This document shows positions 53,578-61,224 of a DNA stretch of 64,000 nt, in pieces. The stretch's first letter is position 1; each line of letters starts with the position of its first letter. Source of the DNA: Streptomyces antibioticus (GTDB lineage Bacteria; Actinomycetota; Actinomycetes; Streptomycetales; Streptomycetaceae); NCBI RefSeq assembly GCF_001514065.1, contig NZ_KQ948425.1:178067-242066 (forward strand), read 5' to 3'. The position numbers and the translations under genes are program-made. Below the pieces are notes generated by a model that made no database searches, was not told where the DNA came from, and saw only the letters and a program-made list of their open reading frames with translations.

Positions 53578-53766
53578 TCAGGCGGTCCAGGCGAACGGGT
53601 TGTGGACCAGGGCGTTGGTGCCCGGACCCTGCGGCGCGGCCAGGGAGCCGTCGGCCTCCAGGTCCTCGAACGCGAACGGGTTGTGGACCAGGGCGTTGGT
53701 GCCCGGGCCCTGCGGCGCGGCGAGCGAACCGTCGGACTTGAGCTCCTCGAAGGCGAGCGACAGCAT
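53578..53766 (-). CDS. putative RiPP precursor peptide with two tandem 27-residue units
   Basis: A 62-residue peptide, ATG 53766 with AAGGGAA RBS. After MLSLA it consists of two nearly identical units, each an acidic helix-like start (FEELKSDG or FEDLEADG) followed by the same SLAAPQGPGTNALVHNPFA; the peptide ends WTA. There is no Cys; Gly-Ser and Gly-Thr pairs are the likely azoline sites, and His and Asn could bind metal. At least 26 of the 27 codons of each unit correspond in register. First gene of the YcaO operon, directly after a Fur-family box. Which part is leader and which core is not resolved. Confidence 0.8.
   Translation of the reverse strand: MLSLAFEELKSDGSLAAPQGPGTNALVHNPFAFEDLEADGSLAAPQGPGTNALVHNPFAWTA
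53591..53752 (-). repeat. 81-bp tandem duplication inside the precursor gene
   Basis: GCGAACGGGTTGTGGACCAG recurs at 53591 and 53672, exactly 81 bp (27 codons) apart. The first 55 bp or so of the copies are almost identical, and changes cluster in the acidic-segment codons, as expected of a recent, selected duplication. Confidence 0.85.
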
Positions 53767-53784
53767 GCGTTTCCCTTCTTTATT

Positions 53785-53803
53785 GAAAACGATTGTCGTT
53801 TTC
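53785..53803. promoter_or_regulatory. Fur-family box, most like a Zur site
   Basis: GAAAACGATTGTCGTTTTC is a 19-bp inverted repeat (GAAAACGA-3-TCGTTTTC) 19 bp before the precursor ATG. With its flank it matches the actinobacterial Zur-type pattern TGAAAAtGATTTTCA at about 12 of 15 positions and has the 19-bp length of general Fur boxes; it is unlike the iron box of DmdR/IdeR regulators. It would cover the operon promoter, so metal-replete repression is expected. Confidence 0.7.
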
Positions 53804-53853
53804 GAAGGAGAGATTAGGCGGACTCTGGCCATGACCGCAAGCGCTGCGGGACG

Positions 53854-54170
53854 TTGGAAAGAAATCGATCCAGAGCGCTGGTCCACGACCCCAGGGGGTA
53901 CGGCTTCTCGTTCTCCGGCCTGAAGACGGCAGCGGCACGGCCTCGCTTCAGGAGGCTGTGCGGGGTGGCCGCGACCTCGCGGGTGCGGTCGCTGGCGGAG
54001 GAGCGGTGCCGGGCGACCGGGATCCACCCACGCGTCCCGCTGAGGAAGCTCTGCACGGACAGCAACGCGATGATTGCCGCCGTCGGCGACCTCCTCCTCC
54101 GGGCCGGAGCCGAACCGGGGTCTCGTGCCACCAACTGCGGTCAGTGCGTGCGAACTGATGCTCCGTACGT
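53854..54170 (+). pseudogene. tsaD: remnant of tsaD (tRNA threonylcarbamoyladenosine synthase subunit)
   Basis: RALVHDPRGYGFSFSGLKTA is the FSFSGLKTAV segment of TsaD, and LCGVAATSRVRSLAEERC with KLCTDSNAMIAAVGDLLLR matches its C-terminal end (GGVAANSRLR, LCTDNGAMIA). About 40 residues between them are missing and there is no start. The frame is open into later sequence by chance. An essential intact tsaD must lie elsewhere in the genome. Confidence 0.7.
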
Positions 54171-54237
54171 GTCGGTGTGGCGGAGCACCGCTTCCATGGC
54201 GTCATCCAGAGCGTTCTGCGACCGGGGAGAACAGGAT

Positions 54238-54838
54238 GAGCATGCCGACGTACGACGAGCCCGTCGTGCCGGAGCCCGCGCCGGACCGGGGCAGGGCGCA
54301 CGACTCTCCGGCGATCGCCCTGGGCAATGCCTCCGGCTCGGCGTCGGCTACCTGCTGATGCGGAGGTGGAGGCTGGCCGTTGCCTCCGCGGCCGCCACTG
54401 TCGTGCTCGTCTCCCAGGTCGTGTCGACCGAGCAGGAGCCGTACGAGACCGGGCTCGTGTGGTGGGCGGCTGTCGTCATCCACGGATGGTCCCTGGCCGG
54501 CCGAGGTGCCCACCGAGTCGCGCGCCTGCGAGCGGATACAGACGGCCCGGAACCGGCTGAGCGACGCGTCGACCGGGGACACCGACGTCCTCGAGGGCGG
54601 CTTCGGAACACTCGCCTCGGTGCTCGCGAAGCCCGGCAACGGCAGGACGGCCCTGAACGGATTCCTCCGCAGTCTGCCCGCCGAGGATCCCTGCGACACC
54701 GTCACCGTCGCCGACTGGCTGCGCGACCGCGAGCCCAGCGTCCGGGACCGCTCCCAGGCGAAGCGAGTGAGCATGACGGCGGCCGCCGCAAGGTGGTGTG
54801 GACGGCGGCCGGTCGGCGAACGCGGCAGGGGAAGGTGA
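54238..54838 (+). pseudogene. frameshifted membrane protein upstream of the kinase
   Basis: ATG 54238 gives SMPTYDEPVVPEPAPDRGRA with SPAIALGNASG; a second frame continues LGVGYLLMRRWRLAVASAAA, TVVLVSQVVSTEQ and WWAAVVIHGWSLAG (two membrane helices); a third has TESRACERIQTARNRLSDAS, GFGTLASVLAKPGNGRTALN, CDTVTVADWLRDREPS to about 54830. The three frames read as successive parts of one or two membrane-linked proteins common before Streptomyces Ser/Thr kinase genes. Broken. Confidence 0.5.
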
Positions 54839-54843
54839 CATTG

Positions 54844-56829
54844 GTGGCACAGAAGGAACGGGTCGTCGCCGGGCGGTACCGGCTCCGGCAACGGCTGGGG
54901 TCCGGCGGAGGCGGAGACGTCTGGCTGGCCGAGGACGAGGCGCTTCGGGTGCAGGTCGCGGTCAAGGAGATCGACGTACCGCGGGAGCCGGACACGGCCG
55001 GCCATGACCTCGCCGCCCGAGGGCGCAAGGAGGCGCTGAAGGCGGCACAGCTGCGCGAGCACCCGAACGTGATCACGGTGTACGACGTGGTGGAGGACGA
55101 CGACCGACCCTGGATCGTGATGGAGTACCTGCCGGGCACGCAGGACTTGCGCGCCTTAGTGACGGAACGAGGACCGCTGCCCAGCGGCGCGGTGGCGCGG
55201 ATCGGGGTGGCCGCCCTCGACGCACTGTGCGCCGGGCATCGGCTCGGCATCATCCACCGGGACGTGAAGCCCTCCAACATCCTCCTGGCGCCGGACCGTT
55301 CGGGCGCAGCCGACCGCCGGATCCTGCTCACGGACTACGGCATCTCCCTGTGGCCCCGGGAAACCCGGGTCACTCAGAGCGGCATGGTGGTCGGCACTCC
55401 GGGCTTCGTCGCACCGGAACAGCTCTCCGGCGGCAAGGCGACAGCCGCGACCGACCTCTTCTCACTCGGCGTCACCCTCTACTTCGCCGTCGAGGGCACC
55501 GCTCCCTTCGAGCGGGACACACTCGACGCCTCCCTCATGGCGGCTCTGACCACCGACCCCGAGGTGCCGCAGCGGGCGAGCGATCCCTTGAGCCGCGTGG
55601 TCATGGGGCTGCTGGCCAAGGATCCCGCGCAGCGCATGCAGGCGGACCAAGCCCACGAACTGCTCGCCGAGGCAACGGAAGCCACCACCGGCGGTGCTGT
55701 GTCGGCCACCCTCCCGGGCCTGAGCGGCACACGGGTTCCGGCTGCCGCGCCGGGCGGCGTGGGCCTCGCTGCGAGCGGTTCGGTGAGCGCCGGGCCGAAT
55801 CCGGGGCTGGTGCAGGGCTCCGGCGAGCCCACAGGGTCCGATCGGTCCGGCGAACCGGTCGGCTCCGCAACCGCGACGGACTCCGGCGGCGCCGGCGCGG
55901 CCCGCGACACCCCGGCCAGCAGTGCTCGCCGCTTGCCGGGCCGGCTGCCCCTCGCGCTACTGACCCTCGCCGCCGTCCTGGTCGGGAGCGGCGGGTTCGC
56001 GCTGGGTGCCGTCACGTACCACGACGGAGGGGGCACTGCCAGGAGCCCGGAGCGCAGGGCGAACGTCGCCGCGACTCCCTCGCCTCACCCCTCCCCCACC
56101 GTGACCCGCAGCGCCTACCCGTACGGCAGGCAGGTGGGGTTGCGCGATGGGCTCACGCCGGGGCAGTGCATCGACGCCGACTGGAAGGACGGGAAGTACA
56201 AGGGGCGGCCGAGCATGAAGCTCGTCGACTGCCACGACGACGACCCCGACGGGCAGGTCATCGCGACCGTGGGCGCCGAAGGCACCGCATCGGCCTCCGA
56301 AACTGAGGCCGTGCGCAGCGAGTGCACCCGGCGCACCGCGGAACTACAGCAGACCATGGCCGACCCGGTGCCGTACGTCCTCACACCAGAGCCGGGGCAG
56401 AGCAAGCCACCCGCCTCCGCTTGCCTGCTCTTCCTGAAGAACGCCACCCTCGGCGGCCCCCTCGGCGCCTATCGGAAGCTCGGCGACGAGGTGTACGTCA
56501 CTCAGCTGGGCACGGGTGACTGCTTCGACGCCCAGGAGGACGAGGACGGCTCGTACACCAAGACACTGGCGAGCTGCGACGAACCGCACCACGCGCAGGT
56601 CGTCGGCTGGGCGTGGGCCTCGGGCGACGGCTCTGCGGACAGTGTGGACACCTCGAACCTGTGCGACGAGAAGTACGGCGTCAACTGGGCCCGCGGCAAG
56701 GGACACGAGATGTGGGCCTGGACCTCCACCGACTCAGACTGGGAAACGGGCTTCCGCTATGTGCTGTGCAGCGTGTCCCGGGAGGACGAGAAGAAGCTCC
56801 CGGGAGGAGCGCTCAAACCGGCGTACTGA
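54844..56829 (+). CDS. membrane Ser/Thr protein kinase (PknB-like) with extracytoplasmic domain
   Basis: A 661-residue kinase, GTG 54844 with GGGGAAGG RBS (an in-frame GTG at 54835 is the alternative). Kinase domain about 10-265: glycine loop LGSGGGGDVWLAE, VAVKEID, HRDVKPSNILLAPD, TDYGIS (DYG instead of DFG), GTPGFVAPEQ. A Pro/Gly/Ser-rich linker, one membrane helix (LPLALLTLAAVLVGSGGFAL) and a C-terminal outside domain follow, with paired Cys (GQCIDADWKDG, LVDCHDDDPDG, GDCFDAQEDEDGSYTKTLAS) like septum-formation-type domains. The outside part probably senses an envelope signal. Its 3' end overlaps a convergent lipoprotein frame by 73 bp. Confidence 0.9.
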   Translation: MAQKERVVAGRYRLRQRLGSGGGGDVWLAEDEALRVQVAVKEIDVPREPDTAGHDLAARGRKEALKAAQLREHPNVITVYDVVEDDDRPWIVMEYLPGTQDLRALVTERGPLPSGAVARIGVAALDALCAGHRLGIIHRDVKPSNILLAPDRSGAADRRILLTDYGISLWPRETRVTQSGMVVGTPGFVAPEQLSGGKATAATDLFSLGVTLYFAVEGTAPFERDTLDASLMAALTTDPEVPQRASDPLSRVVMGLLAKDPAQRMQADQAHELLAEATEATTGGAVSATLPGLSGTRVPAAAPGGVGLAASGSVSAGPNPGLVQGSGEPTGSDRSGEPVGSATATDSGGAGAARDTPASSARRLPGRLPLALLTLAAVLVGSGGFALGAVTYHDGGGTARSPERRANVAATPSPHPSPTVTRSAYPYGRQVGLRDGLTPGQCIDADWKDGKYKGRPSMKLVDCHDDDPDGQVIATVGAEGTASASETEAVRSECTRRTAELQQTMADPVPYVLTPEPGQSKPPASACLLFLKNATLGGPLGAYRKLGDEVYVTQLGTGDCFDAQEDEDGSYTKTLASCDEPHHAQVVGWAWASGDGSADSVDTSNLCDEKYGVNWARGKGHEMWAWTSTDSDWETGFRYVLCSVSREDEKKLPGGALKPAY

Positions 56830-57341
56830 ACCCTCGGAGGGCAGGAGAGAGAGCCAGGGAGCCAGGAGGGGAAGAACTCCAGCACGGCCGTGCCGCCGTC
56901 CAGCGACTTCAGGCGGAAGCCGAGACCGTTCTGCACGCCGGTGGTGCCCTCGGCGAGCGACGTCTCCATGAAGGTGCCGGCGCCCGAGGACTCGAGCACC
57001 ACGGAATCGGCCGTGATCTTCGTGACCCGCAGACCGGGGACGCCGAACCGACTGTCCACGTCGATGGCCGTGGGCTTCGAGAGGCCGATCTCGCAGCGAC
57101 CGTCGAAGCACGCCTCGACGTCGCTGCCGTCGTCGGGGACAGCCACCGAAAGGGACGAGGACGGCTGCTTCGTCTCCGTCGGCTCGCCCCCGCCACTCGC
57201 CTTCGACGGCGTACCCGTGGACGACGGCTCCGTCCCCTCCCCAAAACCGTGGTCCTGGCTGCCGTTCCCCCCGCAGCCGGTGAGTACCGCTGTCAGGACC
57301 AGCGTCACAGCGGCGCCGGCCCGGCCCCTGCTCGTCTTCAT
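56757..57341 (-). CDS. lipoprotein, paralogue of the one at 57620
   Basis: A 194-residue lipoprotein (signal AAVTLVLTAVLTGC, lipobox LTGC). A Ser/Thr/Pro linker leads to a beta-rich domain: DVEACFDGRCEIGLSKPTAI, LRVTKITADSVVLESSG, LGFRLKSLDGGTAVLEFFP. The family usually ends at LEFFP or LRLFP. Here the frame runs 32 residues further and overlaps the end of the convergent kinase gene by 73 bp, which suggests a lost stop codon. Probably an extracytoplasmic partner of the kinase; function unknown. Confidence 0.75.
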   Translation of the reverse strand: MKTSRGRAGAAVTLVLTAVLTGCGGNGSQDHGFGEGTEPSSTGTPSKASGGGEPTETKQPSSSLSVAVPDDGSDVEACFDGRCEIGLSKPTAIDVDSRFGVPGLRVTKITADSVVLESSGAGTFMETSLAEGTTGVQNGLGFRLKSLDGGTAVLEFFPSWLPGSLSCPPRVQYAGLSAPPGSFFSSSRDTLHST

Positions 57342-57619
57342 CGGTCAGCTCCTCAACTCGTGTGCCTGCGGACGTTGTTGAACCCCTGAGCCGGGGTAGC
57401 GCCTCTGTCATACGGGCCCGGATCGGGGAGGGGTCCCGCAGCGGGTGCGGACACTGGTACCGGTCACGGCTCCGTACGCGTACGGACAGGCCCTACGCAC
57501 CGCCCAGCCCACTCCCGACCGGCTGGCGGGCCGACACCAAGCCAGCAGCCCGTCGTAGATCGGCTCGCGCTGTGGATCCCACTGGAAGTTCTTCGGCGGC
57601 TCCGCCGAAACGGCACGCC

Positions 57620-58150
57620 CTACTCCTGCGGGAAGAGGCGCAGCTTCGCGGTGTCCCCCACGATGGCGAGAACGGCGATCGACAACTCGTTGACGGTGGA
57701 GGGCCCGCCCTGGTCGGGGCGCTGCCCGAGCAGGTTGGCGGTGAATCCGCTCGCGTCGACCGACCTCAGGTCCACGCCCTCGGCACCGACTGCGCTCACC
57801 GTGAACGGACCCGCCCGAAGGCCGTCGGCGCGCGGAATCACGGTGCCCTTCGTGACGACGACCGTGCAGCTCCCGTCTGCACATGCCCTCAGCTCGGCAG
57901 GTGTCGAGGGCTTCATCGGCTTCACCGCGGCCGGCGACGGCGACGAGGACTTCGTGGGCGTGGGCGAGGCGGGCGAGGGTTCGGCCGAACGCGAAGGTGC
58001 GGCTGACGCGGACGCCGACGCGTCACCGCCCGAGTCTGAGCCGCAGCCGGTCAGCGCGGCGACGAGGGCCAGGACGCAGACGATCCCCGCCGCACGGGCC
58101 ACAGGCAGCCCGGTGCTACGGCGGCGGGTCGGTGTTTGCGATGTAGTCAT
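57620..58150 (-). CDS. lipoprotein, paralogue of the one at 56757
   Basis: A 176-residue lipoprotein from ATG 58150: signal AAGIVCVLALVAALTGC, then a long Ala/Ser/Pro linker and the same beta domain (ELRACADGSCTVVVTKGTVI, FTVSAVGAEGVDLRSVD, ISVL-like AVLAIVGDTAKLRLFPQE). The DGSC/DGRC Cys pair is shared with its paralogue. 278 bp separate the two genes, with no gene between. Function unknown. Confidence 0.78.
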   Translation of the reverse strand: MTTSQTPTRRRSTGLPVARAAGIVCVLALVAALTGCGSDSGGDASASASAAPSRSAEPSPASPTPTKSSSPSPAAVKPMKPSTPAELRACADGSCTVVVTKGTVIPRADGLRAGPFTVSAVGAEGVDLRSVDASGFTANLLGQRPDQGGPSTVNELSIAVLAIVGDTAKLRLFPQE

Positions 58151-58342
58151 GGGACCGTTCTATGCGCAGGCGCCCGGGAGGGGTCCCGCGCGCCCGACAC
58201 CTCGTACGACCAGGCCTTGCAGCAGGCCCGCCTACCAGGCCCTGCACCACCACCCGCATCCCGTCGCTGGACACCCCACGCTGATCTGCCCCTAGCGCGG
58301 TGAACCAGGAAGCGGATTATGTCATCGGCTGCTGCGGGTACT

Positions 58343-58711
58343 TCAGGTGCGCACGAATCCGGCTGGGTCGGCCAGGTAGCGGTCGAGGTCCGGGTCTTCG
58401 TGGAGGGCGTCGAACTCGTCGTAGATCTGCCATGCCGGGCCGAGCTCGGTACGAAGGCGACCGAGCGCCTGGCGCACCGCCTCATTGAAGTCGTGACACT
58501 CCGCTTCACGCCACGGTCCCGGGTCCGGAGGGTAATCCCAGTTCAACGACGTGTCGTAGCGAGCTATCAGCCTGCTCAGGCCGTCGCGGAGGTCGTGACT
58601 GATCGGCAGTCGGTCCAGATCAACCGCATACCCCCACACCTCCCGATCCTCCGGGTCCGACCACAGGACAGTGCCTGATCCTGCGTCGAAGAAGAACCTC
58701 GCGGTGGGCAT
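58343..58711 (-). CDS. hypothetical protein, acidic, about 120 residues
   Basis: A 122-residue protein: MPTARFFFDAGSGTVLWSDP, WGYAVDLDRLPISHDLRDGL, SLNWDYPPDPGPWREAECHD, FNEAVRQALGRLRTELGPAW. Regular codon use and a sensible composition support a real gene. It resembles small uncharacterised Streptomyces proteins, possibly immunity- or toxin-associated, but no motif proves that. Confidence 0.65.
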   Translation of the reverse strand: MPTARFFFDAGSGTVLWSDPEDREVWGYAVDLDRLPISHDLRDGLSRLIARYDTSLNWDYPPDPGPWREAECHDFNEAVRQALGRLRTELGPAWQIYDEFDALHEDPDLDRYLADPAGFVRT

Positions 58712-58870
58712 GCCGTCGACCTCTCGATACGCAGCGGTTCAAACACCCACCACGGTAGTTGACGAGGCTGGGGCAGCAGCCTCACGGCCCCCGGATGGGG
58801 GCTGACGCCTCGCCTTCATCCCGACCACAGATCGAACATCTTGGCCACGGGGGCAAGGGCTCAGCAGGGT

Positions 58871-59010
58871 CGGTGCCGGTCACCCATCCTGCCCAGAAAC
58901 AGGCCCTGGCCGATCTGCTGTCACGGCTGGAGTGGGCCGCGGACGCCGATGTGACCGGGGCGACCGCCGAGGACATCGCGGCGGCACCTCTTCGGAGTCT
59001 CCGCCCGCCC
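58871..59010 (+). other. possible gene scrap
   Basis: A plus frame without start reads VTHPAQKQALADLLSRLEWA and ADVTGATAEDIAAAPLRSLR, coding-like, family not recognised. The remaining bases of 58712-59018 hold nothing I can support. Confidence 0.2.
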
Positions 59011-59018
59011 CGGCGGGC

Positions 59019-60278
59019 TTATCCCGGCTGGTGCTCCCTCCGGCGCGGCTCGTCCTCAGGCGTGGGGTCGGGGGCAGGGGTGGACGAGCCCGCGGCGACA
59101 CGGGCGTTCACCGCGCCCGCGGCTGCGGACAGCAGACCCCCGGTGAACCAGAGGACGGCGGCGGGGACCGCGCCGACGAGTGCTAGTCCCGTCGTCGGTC
59201 CGACGGCGCTGCCGAGGTCCTCCGAGATCGACAGGGCCGCCATGTAGCTGGCGCGTCGGCTGCTTCCGGCGCGCCGGGACACCACGGTCGAGAGGACAGG
59301 TCCGTACGTCGCCTCCCCCAGCGCCATCAGGACGACCGCGGCCACGAGTGTCGGGTACCCGGTGTGGGCGAAGGCGAGCGCGGCGAGCCCCAGTCCTTGC
59401 AGGCAGCCGCCGACGAGCATGGTGGGGCCGGGAGGGGTCCGGGACGTGATGCGGGAGACGGGCCACTGAGCGACGGCGACGGTCGCCGCCGCGACCGTGA
59501 ACAGCCACGCGTACCCGGCTTCGGTCAGCGATGTCTGCTGCCTCAGGATCACGAACCCGTCGCTCTGGAACCAGGTGAACGTCACGCTGATCAGCCCGCC
59601 CGAGAGCACCAGGGTCAGGAGTCCGCGGTCGAGCCGCAGTGCGCGCAGGGTGCCGGGCGGGATCTCCGGCTCGTCGTCCTGGTCCCCGACGTGCTTGCCG
59701 AGCGCTGAGGGCAGCAGCGCCATGGCGAGCAGTGCGGCTACGAGCAGTGTCGCGCCGGTGAGGGCGAAGACCAGCGAGGTCGCGACCAGGGCGACCACGG
59801 CGCCGACGAGCGGGCCGATGATCCGGCCGACGTTGTAGGCGACACGTACGAGTCCGAAGGAGGACACCAGCCGGTCCTCGGGCACGGCGTCCGCCACGAG
59901 CGCGCCGACGGTCGGGTGGAACGCCGACTCGAAGACGCCTGCCGCGAGGAAGAGCAGGATCGACACCGCGGGACCGGAGGCGACGGCAAGCAGGCCGTAC
60001 CCGGTGGCCATGCCCAACGTCGACAGGATCAGCACGCGCCGCCGCCCCCAGCGGTCGGCGAGTCGGCCGACGACCAGCCCGGCACCGAACTCGCCCGCGG
60101 CCTGGGCCAGGAACAGCGTCCCTGCGGCGCTCCCTTCGAGACCGGCCGTGTCGTGTGCCCACACCACGACGAAGGGCAGCATCGCAGTCGAGGCGACCGC
60201 CGCGAGGGCGGCGATCACGACGAGGACGCCGAGTACTCCGGGCACACCGCGCCCGCGAAGTGAATTACGTATCTCCAT
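59019..60278 (-). CDS. MFS transporter
   Basis: A 419-residue, 12-TM MFS protein. Motif A is GLVVGRLADRWGRRRVLILS between TM2 and TM3; other segments are AAGVFESAFHPTVGALVADA and GLVRVAYNVGRIIGPLVGAV. A charged loop (GDQDDEPEIPPG) joins the halves, and the C-terminus is a Pro/Arg-rich tail. ATG 60278. Divergent from a TetR gene 86 bp away, so probably an efflux pump under its control. Substrate unknown. Confidence 0.88.
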   Translation of the reverse strand: MEIRNSLRGRGVPGVLGVLVVIAALAAVASTAMLPFVVVWAHDTAGLEGSAAGTLFLAQAAGEFGAGLVVGRLADRWGRRRVLILSTLGMATGYGLLAVASGPAVSILLFLAAGVFESAFHPTVGALVADAVPEDRLVSSFGLVRVAYNVGRIIGPLVGAVVALVATSLVFALTGATLLVAALLAMALLPSALGKHVGDQDDEPEIPPGTLRALRLDRGLLTLVLSGGLISVTFTWFQSDGFVILRQQTSLTEAGYAWLFTVAAATVAVAQWPVSRITSRTPPGPTMLVGGCLQGLGLAALAFAHTGYPTLVAAVVLMALGEATYGPVLSTVVSRRAGSSRRASYMAALSISEDLGSAVGPTTGLALVGAVPAAVLWFTGGLLSAAAGAVNARVAAGSSTPAPDPTPEDEPRRREHQPG

Positions 60279-60364
60279 GTCTCGAAACTAAGTCATTACG
60301 AGTCTCGGTGTCTAGGTATTAGTGAGAGGAGTAGCGAGACGCGGTGCATCGTTATGCTGGCGGC

Positions 60365-60937
60365 ATGACTGGTTCCGCCACAGGCCCCGGGCGCCCCCGC
60401 AGCGAGGCCGCCCGTGTCGCCGTCCTGCACGCCGTGGACGACCTGCTCGTCGAGGTCGGCTACGCCGCGATGACCATGAAGAACATCGCGGAGCGCGCCG
60501 GGGTGGCGCGGATGACCGTGTACCGCTGGTGGCCGACGAAGGCGCACATCCTGGTCGAGGCGTGCGACCAGGACGCCCGCAGAGAGCTGACCTTCGCGGC
60601 GCACAGCGACCCCGTCCGTACGGTGACCGACTTCCTCGTCGGCCTGGCGAAGTTCCTCACGGTGTCACCGGCGGGCATCGCCTACCGGGCACTGCTCGGC
60701 GAGGCACAGCACGACCCCGAAGTCGGCGGGCTCGTCGCCGAGGCGGACCTGCTGGCAGCACCTGCCGTTGCCGTGCTCGACCAGGTGCGGGACCGGCTGG
60801 AGAACGTGCCCCCGGACCGGTTCGCCGTCGCCGAACTGTGCGGTCCTGTCGTACTGCTGGTCATGAGCGGGGCCCCGGCGCCGACCCGTCCGGCCCTCCG
60901 GGCTCACGCCCGCAGGCTCGTCACGGCCTGGAGCTGA
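60365..60937 (+). CDS. TetR family regulator of the divergent MFS gene
   Basis: A 190-residue repressor. The helix-turn-helix is MTMKNIAERAGVARMTVYRW with WPTKAHILVEA (about 36-65), and the C-terminal domain is of the TetR_C type (FLTVSPAGIAYRALLGEAQH). ATG 60365 is preferred to an in-frame GTG at 60344. The shared intergenic region has GTCTCG/CGAGAC elements but I could not settle one operator. Confidence 0.85.
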   Translation: MTGSATGPGRPRSEAARVAVLHAVDDLLVEVGYAAMTMKNIAERAGVARMTVYRWWPTKAHILVEACDQDARRELTFAAHSDPVRTVTDFLVGLAKFLTVSPAGIAYRALLGEAQHDPEVGGLVAEADLLAAPAVAVLDQVRDRLENVPPDRFAVAELCGPVVLLVMSGAPAPTRPALRAHARRLVTAWS

Positions 60938-61124
60938 TTCGCGACCTGGCCAAGGCCCTGCGCGCACGCCCTTGGCGGCCCCGGATCCGGCCATGTGCCG
61001 CCCGCATGACGTCAGTTGCCCCGCCGTGTCCGCTCAGTCGTCCGGACGCCGAAGCGCATCCGGTGGCGCGAGGAGTACGGGTCGGGGTGTGCGCCCACCA
61101 GGGCCTCCCGGCAGTTGCCCCCCT

Positions 61125-61156
61125 GACCTGACCTGGTCGATGGTCTGGTCAGGGTC
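61125..61156. repeat. third copy of the CTGGTCGATGGTCTGGTCAG element
   Basis: About 30 bp (from CCTGACCTGG to CAGGGTC) are identical to the right arm of the inverted repeat at 43159-43200, 18 kb away. It stands alone between a TetR gene and the LLM gene with no iterons beside it. Confidence 0.65.
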
Positions 61157-61224
61157 AGCTGATGTCCTCACCGTCACTCGTGCCGTAGCTGTCACCTCCA
61201 CCCCCAGCTTGCGTCCGCGCGACA

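Noticed and set aside
53854..56829. One 991-residue protein including the tsaD-like and kinase parts
   Set aside because: The tsaD fragment, a membrane-protein segment and the kinase are unrelated pieces that share a frame by chance. A good RBS places the kinase start at 54844.
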